From positions 1 to 31,257 of the forward strand of contig CAAEAE010000110.1 of assembly GCA_900753715.1 (NCBI GenBank): a stretch of DNA of 31,257 nt, read 5' to 3'. Position 1 is the stretch's first letter. Every line of letters starts with the position of its first letter. Shown here one piece after another: positions 1 to 7,318 of the stretch. A program made the translations under genes and the position numbers. The DNA is from an uncultured Roseburia sp. GTDB taxonomy: Bacteria; Bacillota_A; Clostridia; Lachnospirales; Lachnospiraceae. The notes beneath the pieces were generated by a model that was given only the letters and a program-made list of their open reading frames with translations, did not search any database and had not been told where the DNA came from.

Positions 1-1
1 A

Positions 2-370
2 AGAGAAGACCAGTCGGTCAATGAAAAAGTGATGATTGGACGAATTGACCAGCAGATTCGCGTCAATAAGATTATGGTGGATGAGTTTGACTTGTGGAAG
101 ATTCAAAACCGCAGGCTGCGCCGCTATATGTTCAATTACCTCGAGATTATCACGGTTATCTCCACGATTATGCTGATTCGCTCCGGTACAGAGGAGAACC
201 TTGAGAAAAAGAGAGAACTCTGGAGTTATATCAAGGATAAGGACTTACGGTTATTCCATCATTTGAGAAACGGAATTATGGGAAGCGCCATGAATCTGCC
301 GGGACGTGGCGGAAGAAAGATTTCTGTCGCTGCCTATAAGCTGTCACAGAAAATTGTAGGATTTAATTAA
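2..370 (+). CDS. C-terminal end of a probable family 2 glycosyltransferase (5' truncated)
   Basis: The reading frame is open from the left edge of the window to a TAA at 368-370, so only the last 122 residues are present and the true start lies outside. The piece is basic and helical, with no catalytic motif visible. The ending, with a LPGRGGRK segment and a final QKIVGFN, resembles the tail I associate with Lachnospiraceae GT2 proteins that build cell-surface polysaccharide. That is recall of a family pattern, not a domain hit. An in-frame ATG at 29 has no good ribosome site and is internal. A rho-independent terminator follows immediately. The assignment to glycosyltransferase is moderate; that this is a real gene end is more secure. 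Confidence 0.6.
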   Translation, partial: REDQSVNEKVMIGRIDQQIRVNKIMVDEFDLWKIQNRRLRRYMFNYLEIITVISTIMLIRSGTEENLEKKRELWSYIKDKDLRLFHHLRNGIMGSAMNLPGRGGRKISVAAYKLSQKIVGFN

Positions 371-392
371 AAAACAGAAGAATTTGCAAAGA

Positions 393-427
393 AAAACAGC
401 CGGGTTTTGGAAGAATCCGGCTGTTTT
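393..427 (+). terminator. Rho-independent terminator after the truncated glycosyltransferase
   Basis: An 11-bp perfect stem (AAAACAGCCGG at 393-403 paired with CCGGCTGTTTT at 417-427) encloses a 13-nt loop. The right arm ends in a T run. It lies 23 bases after the stop codon of the upstream gene. Confidence 0.85.
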
Positions 428-600
428 GCTCTATAGGGAATACTGTGCTACATTAAAGTGCGAAAGCTGTGCTCCTATAGAGCAAAAAGTCCTACCGGAC
501 AGGATGCGCAGCTCGCGGAGAAGAAGTTTATGCTTCGCATACCGCATCACACAACCTGCTAAAGCAGGCGAAAGTGTGCGTCAGGCGCACACTTTATTCT
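428..600. repeat. Intergenic cluster of palindromes (possible structured or repeated element)
   Basis: Between the terminator and the 3' end of pncB there is no convincing gene but several inverted repeats. GCTCTATAGG at 428-437 pairs with CCTATAGAGC at 474-483. GTCC-TACC-GGAC lies at 489-500, TATGC-TTC-GCATA at 529-541 and CCTGCT-AA-AGCAGG at 555-568. AAAGTGTGCG at 571-580 pairs with CGCACACTTT at 586-595. The last hairpin could also serve as a weak terminator for leftward pncB transcription. The density suggests either a folded RNA or a dispersed palindromic repeat; copy number in the genome is unknown. Confidence 0.5.
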
Positions 601-626
601 GCAATATACACCACATAAATATCGGA

Positions 627-2075
627 TCAGACGCTCATCTGATTTAAGATGGCAGCCTTCATATCGTAAAGTTTCTGGGAGAGGTCAACGTAAATTTCCT
701 GCGGATTTACGAAACGCTTTGTTTCATCCCAGATGGTCTCTTTTTCATGGTCACAGATATCGCGGATTTCCAAGACGCTTGGAGAGTGATAAATCGTCTT
801 GCCCTCTTTGATAACCGGAACGAGCATTTCGCGCATCGTGTAGCTGCCGCCCGGAAGGCGGGTCTTTTTCCACGGGGCATTCGGGTCAAAGAGACGCATC
901 TCTTCTGAAGTATCAAAGGTTTCATCTGCGAGACAGATAAGGTCTGCCTTGATTTTGCCGGATTCGCGGTCATAAATCCGGTAGAAGGTTTTGTTGCCCG
1001 GATTGGTGACCTTTTCGGCGTTCTCGGAAAGCTTGATTTTAGGAGCAAAGGTTCCGTCTGGATTTTTGATGGCGGCAAGCTTGTAAACACCGCCGAAAGC
1101 CGGGTTGTCCTTGGAGGTAATAAGGTTTGTTCCGACACCCCAGGAGGTAATCGTTGCACCCTGTAATTTCAGGCTTTCAATCAGGTATTCATCAAGGTCG
1201 TTGGATGCAGAAATGACAGCGTCCGGGAAACCGGCATCGTCTAACATCTTTCTTGCCTGTTTGGAGAGGTAAGCAAGGTCACCACTGTCCATACGAATGC
1301 CGTAGTAGGTGAGCGGAATGCCTGCTTCACGCATTTCAGTGAAGACACGGATGGCATTCGGTACACCGGATTTTAATGTATCATAAGTATCTGCAAGCAG
1401 AATGCACGCATTTGGATAGAGGTCTGCATATGCTTTAAAGGCGGTATACTCATCCGGGAAACTCATAATCCAGCTGTGTGCGTGGGTGCCTAAGACCGGA
1501 ACGTCAAACATCTGTCCGGCAAGCACGTTGGAAGTGCCCTTGCAGCCGCCGATGATGGCAGCTCTTGCACCGTAGGTGCCGGAATCAGGACCCTGTGCGC
1601 GCCGTAAGCCAAATTCCATAACGCCGTCTCCTTTGGCTGCATAGCAGACTCTTGCTGCCTTGGTAGCGATTAAGGACTGATGGTTTACAATATTTAAAAT
1701 TGCGGTTTCGATTAACTGCGCTTCCATAATCGGAGCAACGACTTTTACAAGCGGCTCTCTTGGGAAGATAAGACTTCCTTCCGGGACTGCGTAAATGTCA
1801 CCTGAGAATTTGAAGTTACTTAAGTATTCTAAGAAATCTTCGTCAAAAATATGAAGGCTTCTCAGGTAGCTGATATCGTCAGCATCGAAATGAAGATTCT
1901 CGATATAATCAATCACCTGCTCTAAACCAGCGCAGATGGAATATCCGCCACCACAGGGATTATTGCGGTAAAAAGCGTCAAAGACGACAACGTCGCGGTT
2001 GCCTTTTTTGAAGTAGCCCTGCATCATGGTCAGTTCGTACAGATCTGTTAATAAGGTCAGATTTAATGTGCTCAT
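627..2075 (-). CDS. pncB: Nicotinate phosphoribosyltransferase
   Basis: This cytoplasmic enzyme joins nicotinate and PRPP, with ATP hydrolysis, to make nicotinate mononucleotide in the Preiss-Handler NAD salvage pathway. The 482-residue length fits the family. Recognisable motifs are TDLYELTM near residue 10, FDAFYR near 32, EFGLRRAQGPD near 154-164, GTHAHSW near 196-202 (the histidine region that is phosphorylated in characterised homologues), DTYDT near 229, RMDSGDL near 261, SASNDLDE near 289 and WGVGT near 312. The ATG at 2075 is preceded on its strand by GGAAGGAA, a good ribosome site. The gene is transcribed alone, divergently from the C_GCAxxG_C_C gene, and has no evident link to the xylan locus. 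Confidence 0.95.
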   Translation of the reverse strand: MSTLNLTLLTDLYELTMMQGYFKKGNRDVVVFDAFYRNNPCGGGYSICAGLEQVIDYIENLHFDADDISYLRSLHIFDEDFLEYLSNFKFSGDIYAVPEGSLIFPREPLVKVVAPIMEAQLIETAILNIVNHQSLIATKAARVCYAAKGDGVMEFGLRRAQGPDSGTYGARAAIIGGCKGTSNVLAGQMFDVPVLGTHAHSWIMSFPDEYTAFKAYADLYPNACILLADTYDTLKSGVPNAIRVFTEMREAGIPLTYYGIRMDSGDLAYLSKQARKMLDDAGFPDAVISASNDLDEYLIESLKLQGATITSWGVGTNLITSKDNPAFGGVYKLAAIKNPDGTFAPKIKLSENAEKVTNPGNKTFYRIYDRESGKIKADLICLADETFDTSEEMRLFDPNAPWKKTRLPGGSYTMREMLVPVIKEGKTIYHSPSVLEIRDICDHEKETIWDETKRFVNPQEIYVDLSQKLYDMKAAILNQMSV

Positions 2076-2108
2076 GTGCCATTCCTTCCTTTGTTTAAGA
2101 TTATGACG

Positions 2109-2137
2109 ATTATACCACTTTCAGAGTTTTTTGCAAA
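2109..2137 (-). promoter_or_regulatory. Predicted promoter of pncB
   Basis: Read on the minus strand, a perfect TATAAT (complement of 2109-2114) is preceded by TGG, giving an extended -10. A weak -35-like TTTGCA lies 17 bases upstream (complement of 2132-2137). It sits about 35 bases before the pncB start codon. Confidence 0.6.
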
Positions 2138-2141
2138 GGCA

Positions 2142-2170
2142 TTGTGTGACAACTGAAAAAGAGATATAGT
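2142..2170 (+). promoter_or_regulatory. Possible promoter of the C_GCAxxG_C_C / DUF4190 pair
   Basis: TTGTGT at 2142-2147 and TATAGT at 2165-2170 are separated by 17 bases. Both hexamers are imperfect. An alternative -10, TATGAT, lies at 2176-2181 but without a matching -35. Confidence 0.35.
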
Positions 2171-2198
2171 AATAGTATGATAGAAAATGAGGTGGATT

Positions 2199-2690
2199 AT
2201 GAGACGGGAAAGGGCAATGGAATTATTTCTGGAAGGATACAACTGTTCACAGTCAGTATTCCTTACGTTTGTAGACTATTATGATATGGACTGGGAGACA
2301 GCGGCAAGGCTTTCGTCTTCCTTTGGAGGCGGAATGGGACGGCTGCGCGAGGTGTGCGGCACGGTCAGCGGAATGTTTTTGGCAGTGGGGCTGATTTATG
2401 GATATGACAATCCCAAAGATCCGAAGGCAAAGGCGGAGCACTACGCGAGAATTCAGGAACTTGCCAAAACATTTGAGGAGCGGCACGGAAGTATCATCTG
2501 CCGTGAACTTTTGGGACTTTCGGTAAAGAGAGAGGATCCGACACCGCAGGAGCGGACGCCGGAATACTATAAAAAACGCCCCTGTAAGGAACTTGCGGGA
2601 GATGCCGCAGAAATTTTGGAGGAGTATCTAAAAACACACCCTATAGAGCGTACAAAGGCGCCACAGAAGGAGGAAGAAGTACATGGATAA
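2199..2690 (+). CDS. C_GCAxxG_C_C family protein
   Basis: This small (163-residue) protein belongs to the C_GCAxxG_C_C family, which is common in anaerobes and presumed to be redox-active, but whose biochemical role is not established. The signature cysteines are visible: C16 in GYNCSQSV, C53 in a CGTVSG segment that replaces the usual GCAxxG core, C101 in IICREL, and C129 in RPCKEL. A glycine-rich FGGGMG stretch precedes C53. I place the start at the ATG at 2199 because GAGG at 2189-2192 is correctly spaced; an ATG 12 bases upstream would bury that site in the coding region. The last eight bases overlap the start of the DUF4190 gene, implying translational coupling. No signal peptide is seen. 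Confidence 0.85.
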   Translation: MRRERAMELFLEGYNCSQSVFLTFVDYYDMDWETAARLSSSFGGGMGRLREVCGTVSGMFLAVGLIYGYDNPKDPKAKAEHYARIQELAKTFEERHGSIICRELLGLSVKREDPTPQERTPEYYKKRPCKELAGDAAEILEEYLKTHPIERTKAPQKEEEVHG

Positions 2691-3216
2691 CCAGATATTA
2701 CAGGAAAATGAGACAGTACAGCAGAATGAGACAGTGCAGCAGAATGAAGCATGGCAGGAGAATGAGATGCCACCGCAGAATGAGATGCCACCGGAGAATG
2801 AGATGCCGCCGCAGAATGAGATGCCGCCGGAGAAGCCGGATAAGACAACAGACGGTATCGTGTCAATGGTGCTTGGAATTCTGGCACTCTGCCTGTTTTG
2901 TACTTGGATTAATTACATTCTTGGAATCGTTTCCATCGTGTTTGGAATTATTCAGCTTGTAAAATACCGGAAAAAAGGGATGGCAATTGCGGGAATTATT
3001 CTGTCAGCGGTATCGTTTGTGCTTACCATCATTTTGTATGTGGCACTGATTATTTCAACGGTAAATACGCCGTCCTACATACCGTCTTATGATGATTATG
3101 AGTATCACAATTATTTTGATGACTCTGACCTGAACGATTTTTACAAAGATTATTTTTACGATGATAACCAGGGACAGACGACATACACAGAACCATCCGG
3201 CAATCAGTTTTTATAG
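2683..3216 (+). CDS. DUF4190 membrane protein with N-terminal hexapeptide repeats
   Basis: This 177-residue protein has three parts. An acidic, glutamine- and proline-rich N-terminus contains seven six-residue repeats of the form (E/Q)NE-x-x-x at residues 8-49. Two transmembrane helices in a DUF4190 arrangement follow, at about residues 60-90 and 100-125, with the typical ILGIVSIVFGI and GMAIAGIILS patterns. A tyrosine/aspartate-rich C-terminal tail completes it. The function of DUF4190 is unknown. The start overlaps the preceding stop by eight bases, and the preceding gene's GGAGGAAG serves as ribosome site. A second DUF4190 domain is fused to the CPBP protein encoded next, so the two genes probably belong to a related membrane function. 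Confidence 0.8.
   Translation: MDNQILQENETVQQNETVQQNEAWQENEMPPQNEMPPENEMPPQNEMPPEKPDKTTDGIVSMVLGILALCLFCTWINYILGIVSIVFGIIQLVKYRKKGMAIAGIILSAVSFVLTIILYVALIISTVNTPSYIPSYDDYEYHNYFDDSDLNDFYKDYFYDDNQGQTTYTEPSGNQFL
2704..2829 (+). repeat. Seven in-frame 18-nt tandem repeats
   Basis: Units start at 2704, 2722, 2740, 2758, 2776, 2794 and 2812. The last four are nearly identical, differing by GAG/CAG at the first codon and CCA/CCG at the fifth. The first three are diverged, with ACA-GTR-CAG or GCA-TGG-CAG replacing ATG-CCR-CCG. The repeat length is a multiple of three, so unit gain or loss would keep the frame. Confidence 0.9.
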
Positions 3217-3225
3217 AAATAGTTG

Positions 3226-3254
3226 TTGACAAGAAAAGTTGTCAGTGCTATGAT
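3226..3254 (+). promoter_or_regulatory. Consensus promoter of the CPBP/ABC operon
   Basis: A perfect TTGACA at 3226-3231 and TATGAT at 3249-3254 are separated by exactly 17 bases. The predicted transcription start is near 3261. The -35 lies inside the first operator-like site, and the start point falls at the first base of the second. Confidence 0.85.
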
Positions 3255-3278
3255 ATTTTGTGACAAGAAAAGTTGTCA
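3227..3278. promoter_or_regulatory. Two identical 18-bp operator-like sites
   Basis: TGACAAGAAAAGTTGTCA occurs at 3227-3244 and again, without mismatch, at 3261-3278. Each is a dyad: TGACAA, six bases, TTGTCA. The centre-to-centre distance is 34 bases. One copy covers the -35 and the other the transcription start, a layout typical of repression. No repressor gene lies next to it in this window, so the regulator is presumably encoded elsewhere. Confidence 0.75.
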
Positions 3279-3307
3279 TAAAATACATAGAAAAAAGAGG
3301 AGAAGTT

Positions 3308-4402
3308 ATGAGGGAAAAAGTATTGAAGCTGCCAAAGGCTGTCATTGTGTTACTTGGTATTATTCTGATGGCAGGATTTCTTGGCGTGATGAATTTAAGC
3401 AGTCTCCTGTTTGTGTGGGTACTGCCAAATGAAGGATATCTGCTTCAGATGGCATCCGAGCTTGCCGGTACGGTTTACATTGTCATTGTTCTGGCAGTGC
3501 TTGGTTATCTGGGAGTGTTTAAGGAGAAGGGAGACGGCTTCCTGCGCGGATTTTATACAGCAGGATTTATGATTGGCTACTGTGGTTATGTGTTTGTTGC
3601 CCAGCTTTATGTAAAATCAATGGGCGGCGAGGGAGAGTTACAGTCTTTCGGCTGGATTTTGGTATTTGCATTGACCATGTTTCTGGTAGGTCTCAACGAG
3701 GAACTTGTGATGCGTGGTGCGGTGTTACATCTGTTTTTGGATAAATTCCAGAAAACAAAAGCAGGCGTACTGTTATCCATCATCCTAAGCAGTGCGATTT
3801 TCGGAGCAGCGCACTTATTTAATATCGTATCCGGAGTATCCGTGATGAGTGCTGTTTCACAGGCAGCCCAGGCAACGCTTCTTGGTATCTTATTTGCAGC
3901 GATTTATCTTCGATGCGGAAACCTCTGGATTACGGTGATTGCCCACGCAGTGATGGACTTTGCAGCACTTGTACCGAGCGGACTTTTTGGAATCGGAGAT
4001 TTGATTGATGGAATCAATCAGATTTCCTGGCTTAATTTTGTAGTGACCTTGCCGTTGTTTTTGATTCCGTCCGTGATTCTGCTTCGCCCGTCAAAACTCG
4101 AAGAGATTGTAAGACGCCAGGCGGGAGAAGAAATTAAGATGTCAGAAAAAGACGTACATCAGGCGTCCGTAATGTCACTTGTACTTGGAATCATAGGCCT
4201 TTTTGTTGGATTCAGCGGATACGGTATCGGAATTGCGCTTGCAGGATTGTTTGCCGGAATCGTTTCCTTAAAAGAGCAGAGAGAGAAGAGTGGAATGGCG
4301 GTTGCCGGACTGATTCTTTCGATTATGGGTATTATCATTTCGATTCCGATGATAGGAATCATGTACTATCTGATGCCGTCAGTCGGAGCCGGAACATTTT
4401 AG
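3308..4402 (+). CDS. CPBP-family intramembrane metalloprotease fused to DUF4190
   Basis: This is a polytopic membrane protein of 364 residues. Residues about 1-265 are a CPBP (Abi/CAAX protease and bacteriocin-processing) domain. The EExxxR motif is E131-E132 to R136, the second-motif histidine is H169 in FGAAHL, and the third is HAVMD with H213 and D217. Residues about 283-355 form a two-helix DUF4190 domain. CPBP proteins are known or suspected intramembrane proteases, some giving bacteriocin self-immunity; the substrate here is unknown. The ATG at 3308 is chosen because AGAGGAG lies just upstream. An in-frame ATG at 3260 would start within the operator and promoter. It is the first gene of a unit with a NatAB-like exporter, suggesting envelope stress or antimicrobial peptide defence (inference). 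Confidence 0.85.
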   Translation: MREKVLKLPKAVIVLLGIILMAGFLGVMNLSSLLFVWVLPNEGYLLQMASELAGTVYIVIVLAVLGYLGVFKEKGDGFLRGFYTAGFMIGYCGYVFVAQLYVKSMGGEGELQSFGWILVFALTMFLVGLNEELVMRGAVLHLFLDKFQKTKAGVLLSIILSSAIFGAAHLFNIVSGVSVMSAVSQAAQATLLGILFAAIYLRCGNLWITVIAHAVMDFAALVPSGLFGIGDLIDGINQISWLNFVVTLPLFLIPSVILLRPSKLEEIVRRQAGEEIKMSEKDVHQASVMSLVLGIIGLFVGFSGYGIGIALAGLFAGIVSLKEQREKSGMAVAGLILSIMGIIISIPMIGIMYYLMPSVGAGTF

Positions 4403-4446
4403 GAAATGTAAGTAAAGCGTGCATATCATAGACAGGAGTTTAAAAG

Positions 4447-5223
4447 ATGGAAGAACTGTTAAAGGTTGAGGGATTATGTAAGACATTTAAGCTATCGAAG
4501 AAGCAGCAGAAGATAGAGAAAACCCATGCCAAAGAGAAAAAGGCGGTGGACCATTTATCCTTTGAGGCATACAGAGGGGAAGTGTTCGGGCTGTTAGGAC
4601 CAAACGGTGCCGGTAAGACGACAACACTTCGGATGCTTGCAACACTGATTAAGCCGGATGAGGGCGATGCCCTGATTGATGGCAGCAGTGTGGTAAATGA
4701 GCCAAATGAAGTGCGCGGCAAGATTGGATTTTTGACAAGTGAACTGAAATTAGAGGATTTCTTTACGCCGAATTATCTGTTTGACTTCTTTTCCAATCTG
4801 CACGGTGTGGAGCCGGAGGTGCGGGAGAGACGAAAGAAGGAACTATTTGAACGGTTTGGTGTTGACCGGTTTGCCGAGGTGAAGGTTGCAAATCTTTCCA
4901 CCGGTATGAAACAGAAGGTATCACTGATTATTTCTCTGGTACATGATCCGGAGATTATTATTTTCGATGAACCGACCAACGGTCTGGATGTTATAACTGC
5001 GAAAGTAGTAACAGATTTTTTATTGGAACTGAAAGCGGAGGGAAAGACTGTCATTGTTTCGACACATATTTTCAGCCTGATTGAGAAAATCTGTGACAGG
5101 GTCGGCATTATCATCAACGGACAGATGGTCTGCTGTGATACATTAGAGAATGTGACAGCAGAGAAATCCTTAGAGGATAAGTTCTTTGATATCTATACAG
5201 AAATGGTGGGGGACGAAGCATGA
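4447..5223 (+). CDS. NatA-like ABC transporter ATPase
   Basis: This is the 258-residue cytoplasmic nucleotide-binding subunit of an exporter, paired with the permease encoded next. Walker A is GPNGAGKTT at 51-59, the signature is LSTGMKQK at 150-157, Walker B is IIIFDE at 170-175, the D-loop is NGLD, and the switch histidine is H207. The segment that would hold the Q-loop reads GFLTSELKL, without the usual glutamine; from memory this is typical of the NatA-like subgroup. An unusual charged insert (residues about 18-32, KKQQKIEKTHAKEKK) separates the A-loop region from the first strand. A ribosome site AGGAG lies just upstream. It is probably co-transcribed from the promoter at 3226. Confidence 0.9.
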   Translation: MEELLKVEGLCKTFKLSKKQQKIEKTHAKEKKAVDHLSFEAYRGEVFGLLGPNGAGKTTTLRMLATLIKPDEGDALIDGSSVVNEPNEVRGKIGFLTSELKLEDFFTPNYLFDFFSNLHGVEPEVRERRKKELFERFGVDRFAEVKVANLSTGMKQKVSLIISLVHDPEIIIFDEPTNGLDVITAKVVTDFLLELKAEGKTVIVSTHIFSLIEKICDRVGIIINGQMVCCDTLENVTAEKSLEDKFFDIYTEMVGDEA

Positions 5224-6407
5224 GCAAGAATATGATTACGATTATCAAAAAAGAATTTGCCCGCTTTTTCGGTGACAGGCGGATGGTACTTACCACGATT
5301 TTCCTGCCGGGAATCATGATTTATGTTCTCTACAGCTTCATGGGAAACATGATGATGAAGCAGTTTACAACGTCAGATGATTATGTCTACCAGATAGAGG
5401 CAGTGTCATTGCCGGCGTCGATGGAGTTTTTGAAAACGCAGGAGATGTTTGAGGTAAAAGAAATTGATGCGGCAGAGGAAGACGATGCAAAGGCACTTGT
5501 AGAAGCACAGGAAGCAGATCTTCTGCTGGTATTTCCGGAGGAATTTGACCAGAAGGTTGCGGCGTATGACGGCACGGCGACAACAGATGCGGCGCCGGAT
5601 ATTCAGATTTATTATAACTCTGTCTCAACGGAGTCCTCTGCGGCATACCAGATGGTCTGCGCCATGTTAGATGAGTACGAGACAGCACTTTCCAATAAGT
5701 TTGACATCAATGCGGAAGAAGAAATCTGTTATGATATGGCGACCGAGAAGGATACCTCGGCACAGTTCTTTTCTATGATGCTTCCGATGCTCATGATGAT
5801 GTTCTTATTCAGCGGCTGTATGGCGATTGCGCCGGAATCCATCGCAGGAGAGAAGGAGCGTGGAACAATTGCCACACTTTTAGTGACACCGATGAAGCGC
5901 AGCGAGCTTGCAATTGGAAAGATTATCAGCTTAAGTGTAATTGGACTGTTAAGCGGATTTTCAAGTTTTGTGGGAACAATGTTGTCTCTCCCGAATCTGA
6001 TGGGAGCGGCTGCTGATGAAATGAGTGCAAGTGTTTATGGAATCAGTGATTATGTCTTTTTACTGGTTATGATTTTAAGTACTGTGCTCGTGATTATTGG
6101 TGCCATTTCCGTGATTTCGGGATTTGCCAAGAGCGTCAAGGAAGCCGGAACGGCTGTTTCACCGCTTATGATTTTAGTCATGGTGCTTTCTGTTACGACC
6201 ATGATGGGAGGCGGTGCACCGGAAGAACCATACCTGTATCTGATTCCGTTATATAACAGTGTGCAGTGCATGAATGGAATCTTCTCCTTTACGATGCTGC
6301 CGGTGAATTTTGTAATTACAGTTGTAAGTAATCTGGTTTATACCGGAATTTTAGTATTCATTTTAACAAAGATGTTTGACAGTGAAAAAATTATGTACAA
6401 CGCATAA
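5220..6407 (+). CDS. NatB-like ABC-2 transporter permease
   Basis: This 395-residue membrane subunit overlaps the ATPase stop by four bases (ATGA), so translation is coupled. Topology is that of ABC-2 exporters of the NatB type: one N-terminal helix (about residues 24-42), a large external domain rich in acidic residues (about 45-175), then about five helices from residue 180 to the end. The conserved GEKERGT segment after the second helix fits this family, which exports sodium ions, drugs or peptides. The substrate cannot be read from the sequence. A strong terminator follows at 6423, closing the operon. Confidence 0.88.
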   Translation: MSKNMITIIKKEFARFFGDRRMVLTTIFLPGIMIYVLYSFMGNMMMKQFTTSDDYVYQIEAVSLPASMEFLKTQEMFEVKEIDAAEEDDAKALVEAQEADLLLVFPEEFDQKVAAYDGTATTDAAPDIQIYYNSVSTESSAAYQMVCAMLDEYETALSNKFDINAEEEICYDMATEKDTSAQFFSMMLPMLMMMFLFSGCMAIAPESIAGEKERGTIATLLVTPMKRSELAIGKIISLSVIGLLSGFSSFVGTMLSLPNLMGAAADEMSASVYGISDYVFLLVMILSTVLVIIGAISVISGFAKSVKEAGTAVSPLMILVMVLSVTTMMGGGAPEEPYLYLIPLYNSVQCMNGIFSFTMLPVNFVITVVSNLVYTGILVFILTKMFDSEKIMYNA

Positions 6408-6422
6408 AAAAAGTTGGATAAA

Positions 6423-6474
6423 ATGCCGCGCGTGGGAAAAGTTCTCGTTTTCCATTGCGCGGCATATATTTTTA
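6423..6474 (+). terminator. Rho-independent terminator of the CPBP/ABC operon
   Basis: A long stem pairs ATGCCGCGC at 6423-6431 with GCGCGGCAT at 6457-6465. After a small internal loop, GGAAAA continues the pairing with TTTTCC. A T-rich tail runs through 6474. It begins 16 bases after the permease stop. Confidence 0.85.
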
Positions 6475-6506
6475 GTGACGGATATAAAAGGGTGAAGTCA
6501 CAGGAT

Positions 6507-7238
6507 ATGATACCGGTTGTGGGATTTGCGCATAGAAAAAATCAGAACAAAAACAAGCCGTGGGTGCTTGGGGCAATGATGGTGCTGCTTTTTATTTGCG
6601 GTTATTTACAGGGAACGTTGAAGGGAGAAAAAGCGGCAGGGGAGGCGGTCATTGAAACCGCGGGAACGGATACGCTGGAAATGAAAAAGAAGGTCGCAAT
6701 TACGTTTGACGATGGACCAAACCCGGATTATACGGAAGAACTGCTTGAGGGCTTAAAGGAGCGGAACGTGACGGCATCTTTTTTCCTGTTGGGGAAGGAA
6801 GCGGAAAAATTTCCGGACATTGTAAAAAAGATTCATGAGGGCGGACATTTGATTGGAACCCATTCCTATGAGCACGTAAACCTCTGCAATCTGACCGATG
6901 AGGCGGCAGTGGAGCAGGTCGATAAGACGAACCAGGTGATTTTGGAACTGACGGGGGAGTATCCACAGTATATCAGACCACCGTTTGGCTGCTGGAAGGA
7001 AAATCTTGACTACAAGACAACGATGATGGAGGTGCTCTGGGATGTAGACCCGCGGGACTGGGCAACGGATAATTCTTCTGTCATTGCAGCACGCGTCCTT
7101 GATAAAGTGCAGGAAAATGACATTATTCTCCTTCACGACGCATCGGAATCCTCCGTGAAAGCGGCGTTTCAAATCATTGATACTTTACAGGAGCAGGGTT
7201 ATGTGTTTGTGACAGTGGAAGAACTTATGATGGAGTAG
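6507..7238 (+). CDS. Membrane-anchored polysaccharide deacetylase (NodB/CE4), probably acting on peptidoglycan
   Basis: This is a 243-residue protein with an N-terminal signal anchor at about residues 19-35 and an extracellular NodB-homology domain from about residue 62. All five CE4 motifs are present: TFDDGP with D68 and D69, HSYEH with metal ligands H119 and H123, RPPFG with R157, WDVDPRDW near 178-185, and LLHD with H210. This pattern fits PgdA/PdaA-like enzymes that remove N-acetyl groups from cell-wall sugars. The reading frame extends upstream to a TTG at 6414, but that start would lie in the upstream terminator hairpin. I prefer the ATG at 6507; a GTG at 6492 behind AAAAGG is a possible alternative. 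No clear promoter is visible in the short gap. Confidence 0.85.
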   Translation: MIPVVGFAHRKNQNKNKPWVLGAMMVLLFICGYLQGTLKGEKAAGEAVIETAGTDTLEMKKKVAITFDDGPNPDYTEELLEGLKERNVTASFFLLGKEAEKFPDIVKKIHEGGHLIGTHSYEHVNLCNLTDEAAVEQVDKTNQVILELTGEYPQYIRPPFGCWKENLDYKTTMMEVLWDVDPRDWATDNSSVIAARVLDKVQENDIILLHDASESSVKAAFQIIDTLQEQGYVFVTVEELMME

Positions 7239-7245
7239 AATCCGC

Positions 7246-7274
7246 TTGAGATATGCTCTGTTTTTGTGTAAAAT
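7246..7274 (+). promoter_or_regulatory. Predicted promoter of the second deacetylase gene
   Basis: TTGAGA at 7246-7251 and TAAAAT at 7269-7274 are separated by 17 bases. They lie between the two deacetylase genes, about 45 bases before the next start codon. Confidence 0.6.
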
Positions 7275-7318
7275 AGCAGATAGGATAAAATGTGCAAAAG
7301 GCACAGGAGGAATAGAAA

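Noticed and set aside
384..647. 87-residue open frame on the plus strand after the left terminator
   Set aside because: It starts inside the terminator stem and runs through the palindrome cluster into pncB. It has no ribosome site, and its composition looks like translated repeats.
2567..2887. 106-residue minus-strand frame rich in SHSAVASHS-like repeats
   Set aside because: It is the antisense reading of the 18-nt repeats in the DUF4190 gene and overlaps two well-supported genes.
6414..6506. Upstream TTG-start extension of the membrane-anchored deacetylase
   Set aside because: It would translate the terminator hairpin of the preceding operon. The signal anchor fits a start at 6507 or 6492.
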